37,991 nt of DNA from Endozoicomonas atrinae (GTDB taxonomy: Bacteria; Pseudomonadota; Gammaproteobacteria; Pseudomonadales; Endozoicomonadaceae), in contig NZ_LUKQ02000032.1 of the NCBI RefSeq assembly GCF_001647025.1, positions 1 to 37,991 on the forward strand, read 5' to 3'. The notes beneath the pieces were generated by a model, which did not search any database, was not told the DNA's origin, and worked only from the letters and a program-made list of their open reading frames with translations. This document shows positions 1 to 8,226 of this stretch, piece after piece. A program made the translations under genes and the position numbers. Every line of letters begins with the position of its first letter. Position 1 is the first letter of the stretch.

Positions 1-18
1 GTCCTCTCGATTGGTCAT
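1..18 (-). CDS. Start of a possible IS66 accessory (TnpA-like) protein, partial
   Basis: Only six codons (MTNRED) are inside the window. The ATG at 18 is preceded by GGGAG at a 7-base spacing, a good ribosome site. IS66 accessory TnpA proteins often begin with a similar Met-Thr-Arg/Asn-acidic stretch, which fits the element end at 1-110. The call is weak because so little is visible. Confidence 0.25.
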
Positions 19-110
19 GGCGCTGCTCCCTGCTTGATACCAACAGGAAAACAATCGGCCAGAAAAGGGTTAATCGGGAGGTCAAATTAAACTGGTGTTT
101 TGAAGACTTA
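1..110 (-). mobile_element. IS66-like insertion sequence end (partial)
   Basis: Coding similarity of the 5'-nucleotidase fragment at 111-428 stops abruptly, and unrelated sequence follows toward the window edge. On the minus strand this begins GTAATAAG and contains AATTTGACCTCCC, which resembles the GTAA...TTTGACC ends of IS66-family elements. A strong ribosome site and the start of a new reading frame follow at 18-1. The family is inferred from this short resemblance plus the start of that frame. The exact junction (about 105-150) and any target duplication cannot be seen because the element runs off the window. Confidence 0.4.
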
Positions 111-428
111 TTACATCGGTGATGACATCATGCCTAGCTCATAATGCTCAATTGAGTTCATTACCCTCATTCCCGTATCAGGGTCATTCCTTGAAAGAAG
201 GATGACTTCTACCGGAGGATCTTTCGGGTTCAATTTATTGAGACTCAATAGCCGACGTATAAGAGGAAATGCAACTCCTTTATCAAGAGGTTTATCCTGG
301 TTTTTCCTTTGATATTTTCTATATTCTTGCTCACCATTTGATCTAAAAACTTCATCAGATTCGGTGAGATCAAATAATGCACTTGATGCTAAACCAACAA
401 CAAGTCTTTTTTTTAGATCATATGGCAT
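111..428 (-). pseudogene. Truncated 5'-nucleotidase (N-terminal fragment)
   Basis: The 105 residues match the N-terminus of the bacterial cytosolic 5'-nucleotidase family (Pfam 5-nucleotidase, normally about 300 residues). Recognisable pieces are MPYDLKKRLVVGLASSALFD near the start, the EYRKYQ segment, the GVAFPLIRRLLSLN segment, and VILLSRNDPDTGMRVMNSIE followed by HYELG. The frame then ends in MMSSPM and a stop, where full-length members continue for about 200 residues. The start codon has a good AAGGAG site. The likely cause is insertion of the IS66-like element at 1-110. Loss of the C-terminal two thirds should abolish enzyme activity. Confidence 0.75.
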
Positions 429-1049
429 AAATTCTCCTTAGCTAGCTAACGCTTATTAGTGCGAATTCCGCTTTTCACTTTGAACGTCCACACGAATGAG
501 TTCATTTTATAACTCTTACTTGATTGAAAATTATCCATTTTTAATACGATACTTAATTGAGCCGTACTAGCCATGTTCTGATAAAGCGAGAACTGGTATT
601 AATCGAGAATCAAGATTCGCGATAAAGATCCAGAGGCTAAAATTATTTCTTTAAAAACATATAGGTAAATTATTTACCACTATTTATCGAGAATTGTGGG
701 TGCGCTACATACTCTGGAAATTCAGCAAAATCACCGATTTATTATTATAACTGTATGCTCATACAGCCTATTGAGAGTAACCATCAGGCACGCTACCGCC
801 CGTCAATTGTGCTTCTGCCTTTTACTGACATCAGGGAGCAGGGTATGAAATAGCTCAACAACAACTTTTGTGATGAAAAAGTAAGCGATGTGGGCACCGT
901 TGAGATAAAAACTGAACCAAAGTATCAAATAAGAGGTTTGGATAAAAGAAAACTCTTTATTATTAATCCATCGTCTTGTATTTGTTGAGCGTCGCCAGAC
1001 GATGCTCCTTGGGAAATGTACTGTAAGAGCCCCTATAAAGAAAAAACAG
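429..1049. other. Non-coding stretch with no supported gene
   Basis: About 620 bases between the truncated nucleotidase and a palindromic repeat. It is AT-rich with stops in all frames. The longest open frame (803-1132, minus) runs through the repeat at 1050-1117, has no domain I recognise, and is not called. The only structured signal I see is the LexA-type box at 751-766. The stretch could hold a decayed gene. Confidence 0.5.
751..766. promoter_or_regulatory. LexA (SOS) box-like operator
   Basis: CTGTATGCTCATACAG matches the gammaproteobacterial LexA consensus CTG-N10-CAG, with TAT/ATA inner bases and good dyad symmetry. No intact gene follows on either side: the plus strand gives only a short frame ending near 848, and the minus strand reaches the truncated nucleotidase at 428. 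A TATAAT hexamer lies next to the box on the minus strand. The box may be a remnant of a lost SOS gene, or may drive a short transcript. Confidence 0.5.
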
Positions 1050-1117
1050 ACCACAAAGGCTCGAAGACACAGAGTAAATAAAAAGTCTTTTCCTGTGTGT
1101 CTTCGTGCCTTTGTGGT
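1050..1117. repeat. Palindromic CACAAAGG-type repeat, copy 1
   Basis: Two arms of about 25 bases, 1050-1074 (ACCACAAAGGCTCGAAGACA...) and 1093-1117, are inverted copies with two mismatches around an 18-base spacer. A related pair occurs at 2464-2554, on the other side of mltC. The motif resembles dispersed intergenic palindromes found in many genomes. In RNA it would form a long hairpin just beyond the mltC stop. Confidence 0.75.
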
Positions 1118-1140
1118 GAAAAAGGAAGTCACTCAGGGAG

Positions 1141-2295
1141 TTATATATTCCCTTTATAAAAATCCTTCTGAGCCGTAGAGACTTTTTTCAGGTAACGTCT
1201 GCTTTCCCCGCGAGGGTGTCGCTGTGTCAGCGCCCAATACACCTGGCTGGGTTTCAGGCCATTGATTTTCTGCACGGCGCGGTCCCGGTTGCGGTCAAAG
1301 GTGGCAAACACATTACCGGCACCGCCATTGTAGGCGGAGATGATCGTGTATTTGCGTGACAGCGGGTCTCGGATGTTTTTCAGGTAGTGATTTTCCAGCA
1401 GGGACAGGTACGCCGTGCCGGTATCGATATTGTTATGGGGTTGGAACAGCCAGTTTTTGCTGGGCTGCCCGGGAATGTTCTTCACTTTATCAAACACATC
1501 CCGCCCCGCGGTTTTCGGGATAATCTGCATCAGGCCATAGGCATTGGATGAGCTGACGGCGTAAGGGTTAAAGCTGCTTTCCGTGCGAATCACCGCGTAG
1601 ATCAGGCTCTCTTCAATATCGTAAATGCGCGAGTATTTTCGAACCAGGCTGGCGTATTGGTATTGCCGTTTGGACAGATGGTCTTCCACCAGGTCAAAGT
1701 CAACGGCATAGACACGGCCTTTTGACGATTGCCGGGTGATCAGATCGTTTTGAATCAGGTGGTCAGCGAATCGTAATGCACGCCACTCCCAGCGAATGGG
1801 CTGGTTTTCATGATCCAGTACCTGCCCATAGAGCATGGGTTCTTCACCCACCGGTACGTCTTTATCACTGAACAGGTCCACCTGTTCAGGCGCATAGGGC
1901 GTCAACAGAATCGCGGCGATTGCTTTTCGCAAGTCGTTGCGGTCCAGGGTTTCCACATGCACCTTACCGGTTTCAAAATCAACAAATACCCGGGTTCGGT
2001 AGTGGTTGGTGTATTTCACATATTCTTTGCTGCTGGCCTTCTTTTCATCCCCCCAGGTTACCCGGGCTTCCTTGATTAAGATACGCACAAGCGCCTCAAA
2101 ACCAATCACGTCCTTTTCCAGGCTCATACCCATAGAGATCGCATCACCGGCAGGGCCAAGCTCTTTCAGTGCCGCTTTGGTTACATAATTGGCGGCGTAG
2201 CTGCTTGCCTGCTCCGTCGAGCAGCTGGTGATCAGCGGTGATGATAACGCAGTCAGTATGATGAGGTTGCGAAGACGTGGCATCGTGGCATCCAT
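1141..2295 (-). CDS. mltC: Membrane-bound lytic murein transglycosylase C
   Basis: Lipoprotein exo-lytic transglycosylase that cleaves the MurNAc-GlcNAc bond of peptidoglycan, leaving 1,6-anhydro-muropeptides, anchored to the outer membrane. The lipobox LITSC puts the lipidated Cys at residue 25. Residues about 35-200 match the MltC N-terminal domain (DUF3393), and about 205-380 form the SLT lysozyme-like domain. Catalytic Glu239 lies in VIRTESSFNP, followed by GLMQ (254-257) and AYNGG (321-325), the hallmark motifs of family 1 transglycosylases. At 384 residues it is slightly longer than the E. coli enzyme (about 360). Neither Met1 nor Met5 has a clear ribosome site; Met5 would also give a normal signal peptide. 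It is flanked by palindromic repeats on both sides. Confidence 0.93.
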   Translation of the reverse strand: MDATMPRLRNLIILTALSSPLITSCSTEQASSYAANYVTKAALKELGPAGDAISMGMSLEKDVIGFEALVRILIKEARVTWGDEKKASSKEYVKYTNHYRTRVFVDFETGKVHVETLDRNDLRKAIAAILLTPYAPEQVDLFSDKDVPVGEEPMLYGQVLDHENQPIRWEWRALRFADHLIQNDLITRQSSKGRVYAVDFDLVEDHLSKRQYQYASLVRKYSRIYDIEESLIYAVIRTESSFNPYAVSSSNAYGLMQIIPKTAGRDVFDKVKNIPGQPSKNWLFQPHNNIDTGTAYLSLLENHYLKNIRDPLSRKYTIISAYNGGAGNVFATFDRNRDRAVQKINGLKPSQVYWALTQRHPRGESRRYLKKVSTAQKDFYKGNI

Positions 2296-2463
2296 GTCGT
2301 TTATTAGTTCTGCGGCTCTGCCTGGAGTATTACAGGCTCTGATACCACGGAACTAATTTACCACTCACTTCAACAATAAAGGAAGTAGGGCTAATTACCC
2401 ATTAATACGTTCAGTAGTGATTTGTTAGAACATGGGTGTCTTAAAAAGACTTTAAAAGCAGGG

Positions 2464-2554
2464 AACCACAAAGACACGAAGGTTTTCCTGCGTTTACCTT
2501 AGCCACGCTCAGTCAATAAAAGAGCTTCCTTTGTGTCTTAGTGTCTTTGTGGTT
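2464..2554. repeat. Palindromic CACAAAGA-type repeat, copy 2
   Basis: The left arm 2464-2482 (AACCACAAAGACACGAAGG) and right arm 2528-2554 are inverted copies sharing AACCACAAAGACAC. It is related to the element at 1050-1117. It occupies most of the 332-base gap between gloA and mltC, where I see no gene. Confidence 0.7.
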
Positions 2555-2574
2555 CAAGGCTTAATGCCTTTGAA

Positions 2575-2595
2575 ACACCCTCAGGGTGAGGGTGT
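2575..2595 (-). terminator. Hairpin downstream of gloA
   Basis: A perfect 9-base stem (ACACCCTCA / TGAGGGTGT) with a 3-base loop lies 32 bases beyond the gloA stop. On the minus strand it is followed by TTTC, so the U-tract is short. A probable intrinsic terminator or 3'-end stabiliser for gloA. Confidence 0.55.
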
Positions 2596-2627
2596 GTACG
2601 CTGTACGATGATTAGCGCTTTTCTGGA

Positions 2628-3035
2628 CTAGCCGTTAAGACCTTCAGAAGCGGCTTTGGATTGGATCAGCTCGATTTTGTAGCCGTCCGGATCTTCGACA
2701 AACGCGATCTCGGTCGTACCACCCAGCACCGGGCCTGGCTCACGGGTGATCTTGCCACCGGCCTTACGGATAGCATCACAGGTGGCATAAATATCATCCG
2801 CACCCAGGGCAACATGGCCAAAGGCATTACCCATATCGTACTGTTCAGTGCCCCAGTTGTAGGTCAGTTCAATCACGGCCTGCTCGGACTCATCGGCATA
2901 GCCAACAAAGGCGAGGGTGTATTTGTATTCTTCGTTATCGTGTTTTCTCAGCAGCTTCATACCGAGAATTTCAGTGTAAAACTGGATAGATCGATCAAGG
3001 TTACCAACACGCAGCATGGTGTGAAGAAATCGCAC
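2628..3035 (-). CDS. gloA: Lactoylglutathione lyase (glyoxalase I)
   Basis: Isomerises the methylglyoxal-glutathione hemithioacetal to S-lactoylglutathione in the cytosol. The 135-residue protein has the usual length and two beta-alpha-beta3 modules. The four metal ligands sit at the positions expected from the E. coli enzyme: His5, Glu56, His74 (AFGHVAL) and Glu122 (KIELIQ). The short loops suggest the Ni-type bacterial form. The start is a GTG with a textbook AAGGAG site six bases upstream. It stands alone, with a hairpin downstream. Confidence 0.95.
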   Translation of the reverse strand: MRFLHTMLRVGNLDRSIQFYTEILGMKLLRKHDNEEYKYTLAFVGYADESEQAVIELTYNWGTEQYDMGNAFGHVALGADDIYATCDAIRKAGGKITREPGPVLGGTTEIAFVEDPDGYKIELIQSKAASEGLNG

Positions 3036-3075
3036 TTCAGGCTCCTTCAGGTTTTTTAAACTGGATTGATGTTGT

Positions 3076-3960
3076 TTAGGGATGTTTGGGGCGTTCGGAC
3101 AATTTTGTCGTCTGCTTCTTCTTCAGTGGCTTGCCGTCAATGGAAGCCTCTTTGATCTCAATGGTGTAGGCCGTGCCCTTTTCTTCCTGCAGTAGCTTTA
3201 CCAGAAAGTAATCATGGTTTTTGGCAAACCAGATCCAGGTGGCGCGATTGTCGCTTTTACGCTGAATTTTCACCCGGACGGTTTTCAGATTGCCCAGGTC
3301 GGTTTTTAAGGTCTCTTCGCCTTCAATAATGAATTTGCGCTGGTAGACTTCATCATCATCGGCAACGTCATAGCTGAGCTGCTTGCCATGGGCAGCAGCC
3401 AGGTCCATACGCAGTTTCAGCTGATAGCTCAGGTTGTCCAGTGTTTCCGGTTTCAGGTCCATCGACCACTGCCTGTCACCCTGCTGCCAGTTAACCTTGT
3501 TGCTGGCCCAGTCAAAGGTGGCGTATTCCGTTGGTTTTTTGCCAAGCCCTGTTCGTTGCTGGACGTACTGGTTGGAGACCAGCTGTGCTCCTTCACTGGC
3601 AAAATGGCTGGTCTCTTTCATACCAAAGAACGTCGCATCGGCACTGAACTCCAGCGTCCAGGTGCCGTCGGCATTTCTGGTCAGGGATCGTTCGCCGGAA
3701 CCACCAAAGGGTACGCCTTTGATGGATGCCTTGTAGCTTGCGGAATAGGGCTTGAGCGTGAAAGCGGGGGCTTTCACGCTGGCAGGCTTTTGCACCGGGC
3801 TTGTGCTGGTGGCGGCAAAACCCGTATCCCCTGCGGCCAGCAGGGACAGGGCAAGTGCTGCTGTCAGAGTGCGCACCCGGTATTGGTCGAGGTGAGTGGT
3901 CATCGTGCTTTTCATGCTCGTTTTGTGGAGATGAAAAAATGGTTGAACCTGATTAATCAT
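3076..3960 (-). CDS. DUF3108 domain-containing exported protein
   Basis: Family of unknown function, frequently encoded next to purN in gammaproteobacteria. Residues about 66-275 carry the DUF3108 pattern, beginning [19 protein letters not shown] and including a Trp/Tyr-rich beta-strand region. An N-terminal hydrophobic segment ([18 protein letters not shown]) predicts export to the periplasm. The first ATG overlaps the purN stop as ATGA, suggesting translational coupling. Met16 or Met20 would give a more typical signal peptide, so the start is uncertain. The lysine-rich C-terminus ([10 protein letters not shown]) is notable. Confidence 0.82.
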   Translation of the reverse strand: MINQVQPFFHLHKTSMKSTMTTHLDQYRVRTLTAALALSLLAAGDTGFAATSTSPVQKPASVKAPAFTLKPYSASYKASIKGVPFGGSGERSLTRNADGTWTLEFSADATFFGMKETSHFASEGAQLVSNQYVQQRTGLGKKPTEYATFDWASNKVNWQQGDRQWSMDLKPETLDNLSYQLKLRMDLAAAHGKQLSYDVADDDEVYQRKFIIEGEETLKTDLGNLKTVRVKIQRKSDNRATWIWFAKNHDYFLVKLLQEEKGTAYTIEIKEASIDGKPLKKKQTTKLSERPKHP

Positions 3961-4619
3961 GCCAGTTCCAGGGCGTTTTCCTGCAGTTGGTAGCCCAGCG
4001 GGTCAATGGGGTGATCATCCAGTACCGCCTTATCACCTTTTAGCTGAAGCCTGCCGGACGTGATCAGGTGTGCAGCGAGGGGATAAATCTGGTGCTCCAT
4101 GGCCTGAACACGCTGTTTCAGACTATCTTCATTATCGGTGGGCTCGACATTAAGTGAAGCCTGAATGATATGGGCACCACTGTCCAGCTCTGGTGTGACA
4201 AAGTGAACGGTGCAGCCATGTTTTGGCTTTTTATCAGCAAGCACCCGGCGGTAGGTACCGAGGCCTTTGTAATCAGGTAACAGGGATGGGTGAACATTGA
4301 TCAGTCGACCGGCGAATTTTTCCACAAACTCGGGGCTGAGAATTTTCATATAACCGGCCAGTACCACCAGGTCCGGGTCAAAGCGGTTAACTTCTTCCAC
4401 CAGCCGCTGGTCAAAAGCGCCCCGGGACGAAAAGACCTTGTAGTCCAGGCCAAGGGCTGCCACTTTGTGCTGTCTGGCCCTTTCCAGCCCATAAGCCTCT
4501 GGTACGTTGCTGATGACCCCGACAACTTGATAACTGTAGTTGTGTTCTTGATCCAGAAGTGCCTGAAGGTTACTGCCGTTTCCTGATAGCAGAACGACAA
4601 CTCGCTTTTTCTCGCTCAC
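3957..4619 (-). CDS. purN: Phosphoribosylglycinamide formyltransferase (folate-dependent)
   Basis: Third step of de novo purine synthesis: transfers formyl from 10-formyl-THF to GAR. SGNGSNLQAL near the N-terminus binds the substrate phosphate. The catalytic triad is visible as Asn108 and His110 in INVHPSLLPDYKG and Asp146 in ELDSGAH. Its 220 residues match the family. The start is GTG, with AGGAAA upstream. The motif GLGTYRR after the HPSLLP loop departs from the commoner GLHTHxR/xA, a minor variation. It overlaps the DUF3108 gene by four bases and is separated from purM by a repeat element. A folate-independent counterpart, purT, lies at 35546-36730. Confidence 0.94.
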   Translation of the reverse strand: MSEKKRVVVLLSGNGSNLQALLDQEHNYSYQVVGVISNVPEAYGLERARQHKVAALGLDYKVFSSRGAFDQRLVEEVNRFDPDLVVLAGYMKILSPEFVEKFAGRLINVHPSLLPDYKGLGTYRRVLADKKPKHGCTVHFVTPELDSGAHIIQASLNVEPTDNEDSLKQRVQAMEHQIYPLAAHLITSGRLQLKGDKAVLDDHPIDPLGYQLQENALELA

Positions 4620-4663
4620 TGCTGTTTCCTGAATGCTTTCGATGGTTTTATGATTGGAGTCCG

Positions 4664-4832
4664 CTAGGAGCCTGTCGGATTTAACACTGACCTACTGCGA
4701 ATAAGCCGGATTTGGTTATTTTTTATGCTACTCTTCGTTGAATAGAACCACTATTCGCCTCAAATCAGCATAACAACTGGCTCAAACCGGACTTTTTCTC
4801 GCTACGGCCGGTTAAGTCCGACAGCCTCCTAG
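4664..4832. repeat. MITE-like inverted-repeat element (family A)
   Basis: The ends CTAGGAGCCTGTCGGATTTAA (4664-4684) and the inverted GTTAAGTCCGACAGCCTCCTAG (4811-4832) bound about 169 bases with no open frame. The centre carries AATAGAACCACTATT and, near the right end, TCTCGCTACGG. Both are shared with the element at 13552-13730. A 16-base end copy recurs at 36726-36741. The element sits between purM and purN, genes that are usually a tight operon. The palindromic ends could terminate or process the transcript. Confidence 0.7.
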
Positions 4833-4896
4833 GCCTGAGCGATATTACTATTGCACAGGCCAGATATTGGTCAGGTAGGAATCTTAAAAGTTCCGG

Positions 4897-5943
4897 TTAT
4901 TGAAAAACGACAGAATCGCTATCGCTGTCTGCAGTTTCAATATGGCCAATAATGACACTTTCTTCGCCCAGTTCTGACAGGCGCTGCATTGCCTGCTCCT
5001 GATGGTTTGCAGGAATGCAAAGTACCATGCCAATGCCGCAGTTAAAGGTGCGGTACAGTTCAAAGGCCTCAATATTGCCCTTTTCCTGCAGGAAACGGAA
5101 GATCGCCGGGATTTCCCAGCTCTGTGTGTCGATAACCGCACGACAACCCTTTGGGATTACCCGTGGCAGGTTCTCTGGCAGGCCGCCCCCGGTAATGTGG
5201 GCCATGGCATGAACAGGCAACTCTTTCTGCAGCTGCAGCAGTGATTTGACGTAAATGCGGGTTGGCGCCATCAGGTGCTCAGCCAGGGGTTTGCCTTCCA
5301 GTGTGGCATTGAGGTCGGAACCGGCCACTTCGAGAACCTTGCGGATCAGTGAGTAACCATTGGAGTGTGGTCCGCTGGATTTCAAACCGATCAACACATC
5401 GCCAGCGGAAACGTTGCTGCCGTCAATGATTTCCGACTTTTCCACCACGCCGACACAGAAACCAGCCAGGTCGTAATCATCCCCCTGGTACATGCCAGGC
5501 ATTTCGGCCGTTTCTCCACCAATAAGGGCGCAGCCAGACTGTTCACAGCCTTTGCCAATACCGGTAACCACTCGTTCTGCCACATCCACATTCAATTTGC
5601 CGGTGGCGTAATAGTCCAGAAAGAACAGGGGCTCAGCACCGCAGACCAGCAGGTCGTTGACGCACATGGCCACCAGATCGATACCGATATCGTCATGCAT
5701 GCCCAGGTCCATGGCCAGCTTCAGTTTGGTGCCCACGCCGTCGGTACCGGAAACCAGAACCGGTTCTTTATACCCGGCTGGCAGCTGGCAAAGCGCTCCA
5801 AAACCTCCCAGGCCACCCATCACCTCAGGGCGGGCAGTGGCCTTTGCAACCTGTTTAATTCGCTCAACCAGAGCGTTTCCAGCGTCGATATCGACACCTG
5901 CATCCTTGTAACTCAGGGAGGTTGTGGAATCCGATTTGTTCAT
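4897..5943 (-). CDS. purM: Phosphoribosylformylglycinamidine cyclo-ligase (AIR synthetase)
   Basis: Fifth step of purine synthesis: ATP-dependent closure of FGAM to AIR in the cytosol. [20 protein letters not shown] at the N-terminus, [12 protein letters not shown] (about 66-77) and [11 protein letters not shown] (about 140-150) are the signature nucleotide- and substrate-binding motifs. [13 protein letters not shown] and [13 protein letters not shown] follow in family order. The 348 residues equal the usual length. It is divergent from the DUF2066 gene across a spacer of about 330 bases. purN lies downstream on the same strand, separated by the family A repeat. Confidence 0.96.
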   Translation of the reverse strand: MNKSDSTTSLSYKDAGVDIDAGNALVERIKQVAKATARPEVMGGLGGFGALCQLPAGYKEPVLVSGTDGVGTKLKLAMDLGMHDDIGIDLVAMCVNDLLVCGAEPLFFLDYYATGKLNVDVAERVVTGIGKGCEQSGCALIGGETAEMPGMYQGDDYDLAGFCVGVVEKSEIIDGSNVSAGDVLIGLKSSGPHSNGYSLIRKVLEVAGSDLNATLEGKPLAEHLMAPTRIYVKSLLQLQKELPVHAMAHITGGGLPENLPRVIPKGCRAVIDTQSWEIPAIFRFLQEKGNIEAFELYRTFNCGIGMVLCIPANHQEQAMQRLSELGEESVIIGHIETADSDSDSVVFQ

Positions 5944-6276
5944 AGATATGAATCCGCTTGTTGCCAGAGCTTTCTACTACCGACAGTGCCGGCAGTATTC
6001 TAATCTGGACTGTACACTGGCCTGGGGCTGTGTTCAGTCCAAAACGGTTTGGGTGGATGAAGGTGGCTATTCTAGGAGGGTGTGGTATTTATCGCAATGC
6101 TGTTGCCGAATTGTCGCTTATGTCTGATAGTATTTTTGGTAATTAAGTGCCAATAGAAACGCGTGCAACTGCTGTCAGAGTGTTGTCAGGCTCCCAGTGG
6201 GTGGCAAAAGCAGTATTTTTTGCGCGATTTATGGCAGAATGGCATTCATTTGATTTTTACATACAGGATTTTATTG
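5944..6276. other. Divergent intergenic spacer purM / DUF2066 gene
   Basis: About 333 bases that must hold both divergent promoters. I see no PurR-type palindrome (ACGCAAACGTTTGCGT-like). A 29-codon frame beginning at 6057 (MKVAILGGCGIYRNA...) has no recognisable family or good ribosome site and is not called. Confidence 0.4.
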
Positions 6277-7428
6277 ATGCCTGTGGCTATGCGATGCAAA
6301 GCTTTCTTTCAAAACGTGATAAGCCAATTGAGCTTCATGTCCGCTCTTAACGTTCGTTCAACAGGTAAAGCGGCCTGTCTGATACTTGGTCTTCTTGTTC
6401 TGTCCACACTGCCTGAAAACGCCAGTGCAGCCACGGTCAAGGGGTTATACAGTCAGAAAGTGCCTGTGTCCGGACAAGGTTACCAGGAGAGGGCTGATGC
6501 CATGAATCAGGCGCTGGCCAGTGTGCTGGTGAAAGTGGCCGGACAGCGTGAGGTGCTTTCCAACAGCGTGGTAAGAAGTGCACTGGCTAAGCCGGAAGCC
6601 TACATCCGTAAGTTTGGTTTTCGTACCGATGAGTCATCCGGTAACCGTCAACAGTACTTTCAGGCTGCTTTTGATGAGCAGGCGATCAACCGCCTGCTGC
6701 GAAGTGCCGGTGTGGCCATCTGGGGACAGAGCAGACCGTCGACACTGATATGGCTGGCGGTGGAGAATGGCGGGCAGCGTTCCATTGTCAATGCTTCAGG
6801 ATTCTTTCCGGGGGTGTTTGCTGAGAGCTTTCAGGCGCGGGGCTTACCTTTGCTTTTTCCATTAATGGACTTTGAAGATGCTGCGGCAATTTCAACCGTC
6901 GATGTATGGGGTGGCTTTACCCGCAAATTGCAGGATGCTTCCCGGCGCTATGGTTCTGAATCGATTCTGACTGGTCGCTTATCGCAAAATAATGAACTCT
7001 TTTATGGTCGGTTGAGTCTGATATTCCGAGGGATGAATCAGTCGGTGGCGGTTGATGGCCTTGATGCTGTTGCCGTTACACAACTGGCGGCTGATCTGGT
7101 GGGGACCAACCTGTCCCGGCATTATGCCATTGATGCCTCGGATGCCAGTGGTAACACGTTGCTGGTGGTAGAGAATATCTCCAGCCTGGAAGATTATGCC
7201 GCCCTGAGTAAATACCTTGAGCGGATAACGGCTGTTCGTGATGTATCGGTTCATCGGGTAGCAGGTTCTACAGTTGAACTGGAACTGGTTATTGATGGTT
7301 CTGAGAGTCAGCTGGCTGATGCCCTGGCGCTGGGAAGAAACCTTCGTGTTGTATCTCAGGGTATGCAGGGTATCAATGGTTCTCTGACAGCATCTTCCGC
7401 GACACTGGTGTATCGCTGGACTCGATGA
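6277..7428 (+). CDS. DUF2066 domain-containing exported protein
   Basis: Uncharacterised gammaproteobacterial family, usually found beside purM with hda downstream. After a hydrophobic signal segment ending PENASA, the mature part begins TVKGLYSQKVPVSGQGYQER and continues with the DUF2066 pattern (RADAMNQALASVLVKVAGQR, SRPSTLIWLAVENGGQR). The C-terminal third (about 280-383) looks like a separate alpha/beta domain (LLVVENISSLEDYAALSKYL). Start choice: ATG 6277 has AGGA eight bases upstream. ATG 6337 would give a more standard signal peptide, and the frame stays open back to 6163. Probably periplasmic; no enzymatic motif is visible. Confidence 0.8.
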   Translation: MPVAMRCKAFFQNVISQLSFMSALNVRSTGKAACLILGLLVLSTLPENASAATVKGLYSQKVPVSGQGYQERADAMNQALASVLVKVAGQREVLSNSVVRSALAKPEAYIRKFGFRTDESSGNRQQYFQAAFDEQAINRLLRSAGVAIWGQSRPSTLIWLAVENGGQRSIVNASGFFPGVFAESFQARGLPLLFPLMDFEDAAAISTVDVWGGFTRKLQDASRRYGSESILTGRLSQNNELFYGRLSLIFRGMNQSVAVDGLDAVAVTQLAADLVGTNLSRHYAIDASDASGNTLLVVENISSLEDYAALSKYLERITAVRDVSVHRVAGSTVELELVIDGSESQLADALALGRNLRVVSQGMQGINGSLTASSATLVYRWTR

Positions 7429-7635
7429 GTCAGATCAGGCCTTTGATTAATACCTGACCAGGATTTCCGGTTAGCATTCTGGTTTTTATGGATTCCGATG
7501 AGCGCCTCTTTTGGTAATGGCGCTTTCTCCGCAGGGCATGCGGTCATTATAAATACAATGAAAATGCACATTCATTATATGGTGCTTCCCGGGTGAGAGG
7601 GGCGTTTTCCCTGGAGGCTGAAGTCGGGTATTGCG

Positions 7636-8193
7636 GTGAAGTTTCAATATTTACCTAATATATTGACCATTATTCGCCTGCTGTTGGCTGGCCCTATTAC
7701 TCTGGCTATTCTGTCGGGGAGGCCAGTGTGGACAATCTCCCTTTTTGGCATTGCTGCTTTATCGGATGCCCTGGATGGATTCCTGGCCAGACGTTATGGC
7801 TGGCAAAGTCGGCTGGGGGCCATGCTGGACCCTCTGGCCGATAAGGTTCTGCTGGTTTCCGCATTTCTATCACTGACGTTTATTAAAGCCTTGCCTCTCT
7901 GGCTGACTCTGCTGGTGGTGGGGCGTGATATTCTGATTGTTGCAGGAACGTTTGTTTATCACTGGGTAGCCGGATCGATTCAGTTTAAACCCAGTCGTCT
8001 GGGGAAATTGTGTACTTTGCTCCAGCTCAGTCTGATAATGACCGCCCTGGTTTCAGCAGCATTAAACTATTCAAAGCCGGTTTTGATACTTCAGCCGCTG
8101 GTTGCCCTGTTTACCATTGGCAGTGGTTTACAGTATGTTGTTGAGTGGGGCAAAAAAGGGGTACGCCGGATTCGCAGACATCATCGTGGATAA
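7636..8193 (+). CDS. CDP-alcohol phosphatidyltransferase family protein
   Basis: Integral membrane enzyme family that moves a phosphatidyl group from CDP-diacylglycerol to an alcohol. The complete signature D-x2-D-G-x2-A-R-x8-G-x3-D-x3-D is present as DALDGFLARRYGWQSRLGAM followed by LDPLADK, with the last Asp as likely base. The 185 residues contain about five or six hydrophobic segments. It could be a PgsA-like or cardiolipin-synthase-like member; the alcohol cannot be told from sequence. The start is GTG 7636. GGAGG lies unusually far upstream (about 17 bases), so an ATT at 7630 cannot be excluded. It precedes the AI-2E permease by 33 bases. Confidence 0.87.
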   Translation: MKFQYLPNILTIIRLLLAGPITLAILSGRPVWTISLFGIAALSDALDGFLARRYGWQSRLGAMLDPLADKVLLVSAFLSLTFIKALPLWLTLLVVGRDILIVAGTFVYHWVAGSIQFKPSRLGKLCTLLQLSLIMTALVSAALNYSKPVLILQPLVALFTIGSGLQYVVEWGKKGVRRIRRHHRG

Positions 8194-8226
8194 GCTGCAG
8201 GGCGCTCCTGTTCAAGGACTTTTACG

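Noticed and set aside
803-1132. 109-codon minus-strand frame
   Set aside because: Its first third is the translated palindromic repeat at 1050-1117 (TTKARRHTGKDFLFTLCLRA), a well-known artefact, and the rest matches no family I know.
3388-3993. 201-codon plus-strand frame opposite the DUF3108 gene
   Set aside because: Shadow of the minus-strand gene, with no recognisable motif and composition like a reverse-frame translation.
5365-6003. 212-codon plus-strand frame opposite purM
   Set aside because: Lies opposite a certain purM gene and shows no family similarity.
5958-6146. 62-codon frame in the purM/DUF2066 spacer
   Set aside because: No ribosome site or similarity, and the spacer must hold two promoters.
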